From NCBI GenBank assembly GCA_025358125.1, contig JANYKS010000109.1, positions 1-32,567 of the forward strand: a stretch of DNA of 32,567 bases, in the 5' to 3' direction. The translations under genes were made by a program, and so were the position numbers. The notes beneath the pieces were generated by a model. That model worked only from the letters and a program-made list of their open reading frames with translations, was not told the origin of the DNA and did not search any database. Shown here piece by piece: positions 27,343 to 32,567 of the stretch (its first letter is position 1; each line of letters begins with the position of its first letter). The DNA comes from Actinomycetes bacterium. Its GTDB lineage: Bacteria; Actinomycetota; Acidimicrobiia; Acidimicrobiales; Ilumatobacteraceae.

Positions 27343-27390
27343 GTTTGTGCGAGCACATATCGCGACGTCTTGATAATCGCTCACACAAAC
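27343..27390. repeat. 12-bp inverted repeat in the ppgK/J-domain convergent gap
   Basis: GTTTGTGCGAGC at 27343-27354 faces GCTCACACAAAC at 27379-27390, with one mismatch and a 24-nt AT-richer spacer. It may be a terminator or a protein site; the 196-bp gap (27241-27436) shows no gene. Confidence 0.6.
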
Positions 27391-27436
27391 GCCTCGAAAC
27401 GGGAAAGTTGCCGCTGGTGTTTCCAAATGATCTGGC

Positions 27437-28009
27437 CTACCCGAAAACGCCGGGCTGATTGAGGTGATGGACCCAGGTGTCGCGCACGTCGTCGAGCAGC
27501 GGCGCCGGGTCGTCACCAACCGCTGCGACGGTGAGGCTGACCGTGCTCGCACCCGCGTCCGGGACGAGATCGAGCCGGCACCAGCATTCGCCGGGTTCGT
27601 GGAGGTGGACCTCGAGCACGTACGGAGGATCATCGACGAGCACTTCACCGATCCACGATGTGACGATCAGCAGCGCCTCGAACGCGGCAACGGGAAGCTC
27701 ATCGATCACGAACGACGGCACATCCTGCTGCACACGTTCCGTCCATCGTCCCCGTCGAGGACGCGGTCCCGGCCTCGGCCCTGGCCCCGGCGACGCGGCA
27801 TCTTGCGCTGAGGGCGGCGACAATGGCCGACGCCCGCTGAGTTGGCCGACAGCCGCGTCGAACGCTGCGTTGAGCTCGCGCATTTCATCGCCGCTGCCGC
27901 CGCGGTCCGGATGGCGCTCGAAGGCCAAGCGCCGTCGCGCCGCGCGCACATCCCCGAGCGTGGCGTCCGGCGGCAGCCCGAGCGCGGCGAAGGGGTCGGG
28001 ATCGCTCAC
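27437..28009 (-). CDS. J-domain protein with unrecognised C-terminal domain
   Basis: A 190-residue protein. Residues 1-60 form a J domain: DPFAALGLPPDATLGDVRAARRRL and then the HPD motif in ERHPDRGG, which stimulates DnaK ATPase. A Pro/Arg-rich linker (PGPGPRPGPRPRRG) connects to a C-terminal domain of about 100 residues that is not the zinc-finger or substrate domain of DnaJ and that I do not recognise. No membrane segment is seen. The GTG at 28009 overlaps the xylulokinase stop by 4 nt (GTGA), so it is made together with that enzyme. It may be a client-specific co-chaperone; that is inference. Confidence 0.85.
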   Translation of the reverse strand: MSDPDPFAALGLPPDATLGDVRAARRRLAFERHPDRGGSGDEMRELNAAFDAAVGQLSGRRPLSPPSAQDAASPGPGPRPGPRPRRGRWTERVQQDVPSFVIDELPVAAFEALLIVTSWIGEVLVDDPPYVLEVHLHEPGECWCRLDLVPDAGASTVSLTVAAVGDDPAPLLDDVRDTWVHHLNQPGVFG

Positions 28010-29427
28010 GCCGATCGGCCACGCAAGTCTGCGTGCCGGCTACGAACCGTCGCTGTTGCGTCGGCCGACCAACCCCGCGAGCGCTCCAGCGCAGCGCCCG
28101 TGACCCCGAGACCCCATCGCTGCGCAACCGCACCCGGATCCGCCTGCTGCAGCACGGCCGCGGCCTGCACGCATGCGCCCGCTGCCACGGCTTCGTCTGT
28201 GGCCGCCACCACCACAGGAAGATCGCAGAGATCGGCGAGGGCGAGGCGATACGCGAAAGAGCGGGCCCCTCCACCGACCATGATCACCCGGTGCAGGTCG
28301 GCAACCTGACCTCGCAACGCATCGAGCCCGTCGAGGAGGCCGCACACGACGCCCTCCACCGCTGCTCCTGCGAACTGCTCGCGAGTTGCGTCGGTGTGCA
28401 GCCCGGACAGCCAGCCGGTCGCCTTCGGCCGGTTCGGTGTGCGTTCGCCATCGAGGTACGCGAGCATCGTGACACCTCCGGCACCACGCGGGGCTGCCAG
28501 CGCAAGTGCCTCGAATCCGCCCGTGTCCACCCCCAGGAGACCGGCGACTGTTTCGGTGACCTTGGTCGCGTTGAGCATGCAGACGAGCGGCAGGAATCCG
28601 TTGTTCGCGTCGGCAAAGCCGCAGACAGCGCCGGACGGATCGGCCGTTGGAGCGTCTGCGACGGTGTACACGACACCCGATGTACCAACCGACATGACGA
28701 CGTCGCCCTGCTGCAGCCCCAATCCGAGAGCGGCGGCCATGTTGTCTCCGGTGCCAGGCCCGACGATGGCTCCGTTCCAAATCCCGGCCGGCTGCAGTGG
28801 CCCGAGCACGGTCGGTACGACGTTCGACCAATCGCGCTCGCGATCGATGAGCGCGAGCAGCTCCCAGCTGTACTCCCCCGTCGCGGCCGACCAGTAACCC
28901 GTGCCGCTCGCATCGCCGCGGTCGGTGGTGTACGACCCCGTCAGTCGTGACGTCATCCAGTCGTGGGGCAGCACGATCCTCGCGAGGCGCTCCCAGTTGT
29001 CTGGCTCGCTGCGATGCAGCCACGACAACTTGGCGATGGTGAACGCGGCGACGGGGACACTCCCGCACGCCGACGCCCAGTCGGCCTGACCACCGGGCAA
29101 CTGCTTCAACAGCCACCCCGCATCGGGAGCGGCCTCGGTGTCGTTCCACAGCTTTGCGGGGCGGATGACATCGCCGAGTTGATCGAGCGCGACCATGCCA
29201 TGCTGTTGGCCGGCGACGCTGATCGCACCGACCTCGGGCGAACCCGCCTGCTGCCATGCCGACTCGAACGCGGCCCACCACGCGGCCGGATCCTGTTCGC
29301 TCCTCGGCGGCGTCGTCGCAGGGTGAGCAGCGACGCCCCGACCGACGACTTCACCGGACTCCAGGTCGCGGACCTCCACCTTGGTCGATCGGGTGGAGGA
29401 ATCAATACCCGCTACGAGCGCCGACAT
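28006..29427 (-). CDS. xylB: Xylulokinase-like FGGY carbohydrate kinase
   Basis: A 473-residue FGGY-family sugar kinase, most like xylulokinase, which makes xylulose 5-phosphate from xylulose and ATP. The N-terminal ATPase fold opens VAGIDSSTRSTKVEV. VAGQQHGMVALD is the xylulokinase-type substrate loop, followed by LPHDWMTSRLTG, GDASGTGYW, SVGTSGV and VMVGGGARSFAYRLALAD. The ATG at 29427 is supported by TACTGT 7 nt upstream on the minus strand. It heads an operon with the J-domain gene. No xylose isomerase or transporter is nearby, so the true sugar is uncertain. Confidence 0.88.
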   Translation of the reverse strand: MSALVAGIDSSTRSTKVEVRDLESGEVVGRGVAAHPATTPPRSEQDPAAWWAAFESAWQQAGSPEVGAISVAGQQHGMVALDQLGDVIRPAKLWNDTEAAPDAGWLLKQLPGGQADWASACGSVPVAAFTIAKLSWLHRSEPDNWERLARIVLPHDWMTSRLTGSYTTDRGDASGTGYWSAATGEYSWELLALIDRERDWSNVVPTVLGPLQPAGIWNGAIVGPGTGDNMAAALGLGLQQGDVVMSVGTSGVVYTVADAPTADPSGAVCGFADANNGFLPLVCMLNATKVTETVAGLLGVDTGGFEALALAAPRGAGGVTMLAYLDGERTPNRPKATGWLSGLHTDATREQFAGAAVEGVVCGLLDGLDALRGQVADLHRVIMVGGGARSFAYRLALADLCDLPVVVAATDEAVAAGACVQAAAVLQQADPGAVAQRWGLGVTGAALERSRGWSADATATVRSRHADLRGRSA

Positions 29428-29434
29428 GCCGGCA

Positions 29435-29440
29435 ACAGTA
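29435..29440 (-). promoter_or_regulatory. Candidate -10 (TACTGT) of xylB
   Basis: On the minus strand TACTGT, 7 nt, then the ATG at 29427. No ribosome binding site is present. Confidence 0.55.
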
Positions 29441-29539
29441 CCCAGGTGCCGCCGGCGGCGCCCCCTGCAGGCCACAGAGTGGTTGGGTGTCCCTCGAGCA
29501 GTGAAACCATCCCGGTGCCATGGCCGGGCCAAAGGGGTC

Positions 29540-29545
29540 TACGCT
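29540..29545 (+). promoter_or_regulatory. Candidate -10 (TACGCT) of the His-rich anchored protein
   Basis: TACGCT, 6 nt (CGCGCC), then the GTG at 29552. This sets the start just before the membrane anchor; upstream codons are in frame but look non-coding. Confidence 0.55.
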
Positions 29546-29551
29546 CGCGCC

Positions 29552-30484
29552 GTGGGGTCAGAACCGCAAGCATCCCTGAAGCCGAGATGGCGGCGTGCGC
29601 TCGAGGTGGGCGTCCCGCTCGCAGCGTTCGCCATCGCAACACCGTTCATCGTCAACGGTCTCGCCTCCGCGATCAACAGCCAGGGCTCGAAATCGTCGGT
29701 CCCCGCCAGCGCCACCAGCAACACGGCCGCGCCGACAACCGTGCTGGCAATCGTGCCGGCAACCGTGCCGACAACCGTGCCGACGGCTTCGACCACCATC
29801 GTGATCCCCGGTGTCGAACCGACCGCAGATGCCAGGACCGTTGCGCTCGGCGCCGAGATCGTCAGCGAGGTCACCCCGACGTCGGCCGCGGCACCCGTCA
29901 CGACCGGCGGCGCGACACCGACAACGGTCAAGCCAGGCTCCCACAGCCACGGTGGCGTGATCACCGAAGTCGCGCTCACCCGCGCCGAGCGCAAGGGTCT
30001 CGCCGCCCAACTCAGCGTGGCCCGCCAGACGGCACTCGAATATCCGACGGTGGCCGACGCCGAGGCGGCCGGTTACACCAAGGTCACCGGGTACGTGCCA
30101 CTGATCGGCGCGCATTACATCAAGTGGTCGCTGATGGACGGCAACTTCAACGTCGCCGAGCCGGAGATGCTGCTGTACGACGGCACCGACCCGACGAGCA
30201 GTATCGTCGGTCTGTCGTACTACATGTTCAGCGACACCGAACCGAGCCCGTTCATCGGGCCGAACGATCACTGGCACCAACACATCGGCCTGTGCCTGAA
30301 GAGCGGCGTGGTCGTCGGCGGCGAGAGCACAACGCAAGAAGAATGCAGTCGCCGAGGCGGTGTCAAAGCTGCCGCAAGCAACGGCTGGATGGTGCACGCG
30401 TGGGTGGTACCAGGCTGGGAAAGCCCACAGGGCGTGTTCAGCCCCGAGCACCCTGGGCTGACGGCCGATCTCGCGACGACGTAA
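29552..30484 (+). CDS. Membrane-anchored His-rich extracytoplasmic protein, unknown family
   Basis: A 310-residue protein, family not recognised. A basic N-terminus (KPRWRR) precedes one hydrophobic helix at about residues 18-40, with no cleavage motif or lipobox, so it is likely anchored with the rest outside. Residues 45-135 are a low-complexity Ala/Thr/Pro/Val linker with VPATVPTTVPT repeats. The folded part (about 140-305) contains GAHYIKW (H188), LLYDG, VGLSYYMF, DHWHQHIGLC (H240, H242, H244, C248), EEC (C265), MVHAWVVPG (H282) and SPEHPGL (H300). That many placed His suggests a metal site, and C248/C265 could form a disulfide. The GTG at 29552 is supported by TACGCT 6 nt upstream. Its 3' 217 bp overlap the antisense EamA reading frame. 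Confidence 0.75.
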   Translation: MGSEPQASLKPRWRRALEVGVPLAAFAIATPFIVNGLASAINSQGSKSSVPASATSNTAAPTTVLAIVPATVPTTVPTASTTIVIPGVEPTADARTVALGAEIVSEVTPTSAAAPVTTGGATPTTVKPGSHSHGGVITEVALTRAERKGLAAQLSVARQTALEYPTVADAEAAGYTKVTGYVPLIGAHYIKWSLMDGNFNVAEPEMLLYDGTDPTSSIVGLSYYMFSDTEPSPFIGPNDHWHQHIGLCLKSGVVVGGESTTQEECSRRGGVKAAASNGWMVHAWVVPGWESPQGVFSPEHPGLTADLATT

Positions 30485-31386
30485 CGCTCACCGTCCGGGG
30501 GCCGGCTCCGAACGCACCGTTGCCACCACGACGACCCGGTCATCACCAGGGCGACGCCGATCCAACCGACGAATGCGAGGTGCTGCGAGAGCACGAGCAC
30601 GCTCAGGATCGCGGCCGTTGCCGGCAGGGCCAGAGTCAGGGTGACCACAGTCGGTACGTTCAGATGGGAGAGCCCGAACCCGAACAATGCATACGCGAGA
30701 GTCGTCGCGGCGAGGCCGAGATGGACGGCCATGGCGATGCCACGGCCGGTGCTCAGCCAATGCATCGGCTCCACGAACACGAATGGAACGAGCACGATTG
30801 CCCCGATCGTGAACGCTGCTGCCATCGCTCCGATCAGGTCGACGCCCCGCGCCATTGCCTGCTTGCTGGCGAGCGAGAAGACGGCGTACGACAGCCCGGC
30901 GAGCAATGCGCAGAGAACGCCGAAGGCGGCAGAGTCGCCCGGCTGATCGTTGCGCGCGATCGCTACGAGACCGGCCCCGGCACCGGCGAGCGATGTCGCG
31001 ACGACCCAGCCCCGGCTCGGCCACCGCCTCGACAAGATTGCGTGGAAACCACCGGCGAAGACCGGTCCGGACCCGAGTGCGACGAGCGTTCCGAGCGCGA
31101 CTCCCGCCCGCTTGGTCCCCTCGAAGAAGCCGATCTGATACCCGGCGACGCCGATGCCGGCAACGACAAGCGTGGCCCGGTTGGCAAACCATCCCGTCCG
31201 CGCCGATCTCATGACGCGTGCGACCACGAGCAACCCGATCGCGCCGATCAGTACCCGTGCCGCGCCGACGCCGAGCGGCGTCGCTCCCTTTGGCCCCAGC
31301 GCCTGCGCTGTTCCTGTTGTCCCGAACAGCAGCGCCGACGCCAGGACGGCCCCAATCGGTGCTGTCCGTGCCCTCGTCAACGCCAC
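30268..31386 (-). CDS. EamA/DMT family transporter with aberrant C-terminal extension
   Basis: A drug/metabolite-superfamily inner-membrane transporter with two EamA repeats and about ten helices. The first begins APIGAVLASALLFGTTGTAQAL; the last is near FVGWIGVALVMTGSSWW, where such proteins normally end. This frame continues for about 90 further residues of hydrophilic, Pro/Cys-rich sequence that lies largely antisense to the end of the His-rich gene. A +1 shift would meet a TGA at 30488-30490, close to the expected end, so the tail may come from an indel or a lost stop. The start is uncertain: the GTG at 31386 begins just before helix 1, while the ATGs at 31470 and 31506 lie inside the divergent ABC gene. 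The substrate is unknown. Confidence 0.8.
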   Translation of the reverse strand: MALTRARTAPIGAVLASALLFGTTGTAQALGPKGATPLGVGAARVLIGAIGLLVVARVMRSARTGWFANRATLVVAGIGVAGYQIGFFEGTKRAGVALGTLVALGSGPVFAGGFHAILSRRWPSRGWVVATSLAGAGAGLVAIARNDQPGDSAAFGVLCALLAGLSYAVFSLASKQAMARGVDLIGAMAAAFTIGAIVLVPFVFVEPMHWLSTGRGIAMAVHLGLAATTLAYALFGFGLSHLNVPTVVTLTLALPATAAILSVLVLSQHLAFVGWIGVALVMTGSSWWQRCVRSRPPDGERYVVARSAVSPGCSGLNTPCGLSQPGTTHACTIQPLLAAALTPPRRLHSSCVVLSPPTTTPLFRHRPMCWCQ

Positions 31387-31445
31387 CCGGCCATTGAGCA
31401 ACGGAGCCCGGCCGCGCGCAACCTCGACGCCCGTCGTCGACCGAA

Positions 31446-31451
31446 TAGGAT
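31446..31451 (+). promoter_or_regulatory. Candidate -10 (TAGGAT) of the ABC permease gene
   Basis: TAGGAT, 6 nt (GTCCGC), then the GTG at 31458. No ribosome binding site is seen. Confidence 0.5.
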
Positions 31452-31457
31452 GTCCGC

Positions 31458-32567
31458 GTGCCGACGACATGGGGCCGGTTCGGCCGTGCTCCGCTGACTG
31501 CTGCATCCTTCGCTGTGGCCAGGGTTCGGGCCAGGCCGTCCCGCGGGCTCGTCACCGGCCTCGGCATTGCTCTCGCGATCGCGGCGCTCTTCATCACGAC
31601 CGGTACACCAATCATCGCCGCCGATGCCACGCTGCGCCGTGCACTCGACGAGCTGCCGGCCGGCGAGCGCAGTATCACGGTTGCGGTCACCGTGAACGCG
31701 AGGTCGGTCGACGAGCTGCGGGCGATGGACGCCCAGGTCCGCGGCGGCCTGGCAGCGCCGGGGCTCGGCACAGTCCGGTCACAGGTGAGCTACCGAGCCC
31801 TCGCGGCACCGGATGGCACCGTCTTCGGGCTGGCGGGGATCGAACGGCTCGCCCAGGCCGTGGTCGTGCGCGACGGCACACTGCCGCAAAGCTGCACGCC
31901 GACACGATGCGAGGTCGTGATCGCCGGCGACGTGGCATCCATCGCGCTACCGCAGGACCTCGGCCTCGTTGTTGTCGGACACGTCGCGCTCACCGACCCC
32001 AGCCTGTTGACCGGCCAGTTCCTGCCAGTCCCCAACGAGGTCGTGCTACTCGGCGACGGCGTCGAGGCGGTCGGCGCGATCGAGCCGTTGGCGCTGATCG
32101 GGCGCTCGATCGGCTGGGTCGCGCCGATCGATCCGGCAAGCATCCGAGTGTCGGAGATCGACGACGTCCTCGCGGCGGCAGCGCGGATCACGAACCTCTC
32201 CAACCGAGCGGGCGCAACGGTCGACCTGCCGCGAGACGCGCTCGTCACGGCCAGATCGAGAGCCGCCACCGCCTCCAACCGGGTTGCCCTCGCGGCTGCC
32301 CAGGGGGTCGTGCTACTCGGCGCGTTTGCACTCCTGGCGGCGGCCGCGGCCCGCCGCCAGCACCGCTTTGCCCGCCAACTGCTCCTCCAGCGCGGTGCGA
32401 GCCGGGCGACGACCAACGTATTCACGATCGTCGAGGCGGCGTGGCCCGTCGCCATCGGCCTCGTGGTCGGCATTCCGCTCGGACTTGGTGCAGCCGCGTG
32501 GCTCGCCGAACGTGCCCATCTCGATGGCGCCGCCATCGTAGCGTCCGTGCTGTCGGCCAGCGCGGCC
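31458..32567 (+). CDS. FtsX/MacB-like ABC transporter permease (partial, runs off right edge)
   Basis: An open frame of 370 codons without a stop, from the GTG at 31458 to the last base. A basic start (VARVRARPSRG) precedes helix 1 (about residues 34-55, GLGIALAIAALFITTG). A large extracytoplasmic domain of about 220 residues follows, with a close Cys pair (SCTPTRC). Helix 2 is AAAQGVVLLGAFALLAAAAA, then a cytoplasmic RRQHRFARQLLLQRGASRATT segment and helix 3, WPVAIGLVVGIPLGLGAA. Helix, big outer domain, helix, 'LL..RGAS' loop, helix is the FtsX/MacB topology; the RGAS loop is where such permeases contact their ATPase. The full protein probably has a second set of helices beyond the window. 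The substrate is unknown. Confidence 0.8.
   Translation, partial: MPTTWGRFGRAPLTAASFAVARVRARPSRGLVTGLGIALAIAALFITTGTPIIAADATLRRALDELPAGERSITVAVTVNARSVDELRAMDAQVRGGLAAPGLGTVRSQVSYRALAAPDGTVFGLAGIERLAQAVVVRDGTLPQSCTPTRCEVVIAGDVASIALPQDLGLVVVGHVALTDPSLLTGQFLPVPNEVVLLGDGVEAVGAIEPLALIGRSIGWVAPIDPASIRVSEIDDVLAAAARITNLSNRAGATVDLPRDALVTARSRAATASNRVALAAAQGVVLLGAFALLAAAAARRQHRFARQLLLQRGASRATTNVFTIVEAAWPVAIGLVVGIPLGLGAAAWLAERAHLDGAAIVASVLSASAA

Noticed and set aside
27241..27436. A tRNA or small structured RNA in the ppgK/J-domain gap
   Set aside because: The inverted repeats do not make a cloverleaf, and no T-loop or anticodon arm could be found.
28963..31497. An 844-codon open frame on the plus strand
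   Set aside because: It crosses xylB, the His-rich gene and the EamA gene, is full of Arg and Pro, and shows no domain. The three genes it overlaps are well supported.

Overview
The window is GC-rich bacterial chromosome, densely packed and all housekeeping or metabolic in character. No rRNA, tRNA, CRISPR array, transposase, integrase or phage gene was recognised. Several features point to Actinomycetota: a DUF3151 protein, a GuaB1-type IMPDH-like protein, KorAB 2-oxoacid:ferredoxin oxidoreductase, polyphosphate glucokinase, a wHTH plus DUF559-like nuclease protein, and many apparently leaderless genes. The flavour is closest to Acidimicrobiia (Ilumatobacter-like). That placement is inferred from protein resemblance, not from a search.

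Layout, left to right. 1-5602: a sliver of ruvX, alaS, a Cys-rich YkgJ/DUF3109-like protein, the GTPase TypA/BipA and a small DUF3073-like protein. 5732-9596: korA-korB, diverging from an orphan ParA ATPase. 9674-12503: a DUF3151-mobA-rhodanese-RNase D operon, diverging from a small membrane protein. 12478-16752: pyruvate kinase plus an alpha/beta hydrolase, diverging from a histidine phosphatase plus M18 aminopeptidase. 16753-18167: the least ordinary stretch, a solitary AbiEi/DUF559-like gene between tandem repeats and GC-rich hairpins that share a 17-bp sequence. 18168-20910: guaB1-cmk-plsC. 21073-22691: an alpha/beta hydrolase plus threonylcarbamoyl-AMP synthase. 22698-29427: a sugar block of GH63-like glucosidase, glucose dehydrogenase, polyphosphate glucokinase, J-domain protein and xylulokinase. 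29552-32567: an anchored His-rich secreted protein of unknown family, an EamA transporter that overlaps it antisense, and the first 370 codons of an FtsX-like ABC permease running off the right edge.

Two organising principles recur. First, at least eight transcription units begin with a TANNNT hexamer placed 6-7 nt before the start codon, the signature of leaderless mRNA. Second, eight co-directional gene pairs overlap by exactly 4 nt (ATGA or GTGA), implying translational coupling.

The genes suggest a coherent sugar module. A cytoplasmic glucosidase would release glucose, which is then either oxidised by the dehydrogenase or phosphorylated by the polyphosphate kinase; pyruvate kinase and KorAB lie elsewhere in the window. 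No clear, wholly new multi-gene system was found. The best leads are the His-rich anchored protein, the repeat-flanked nuclease-like gene and the sugar block.
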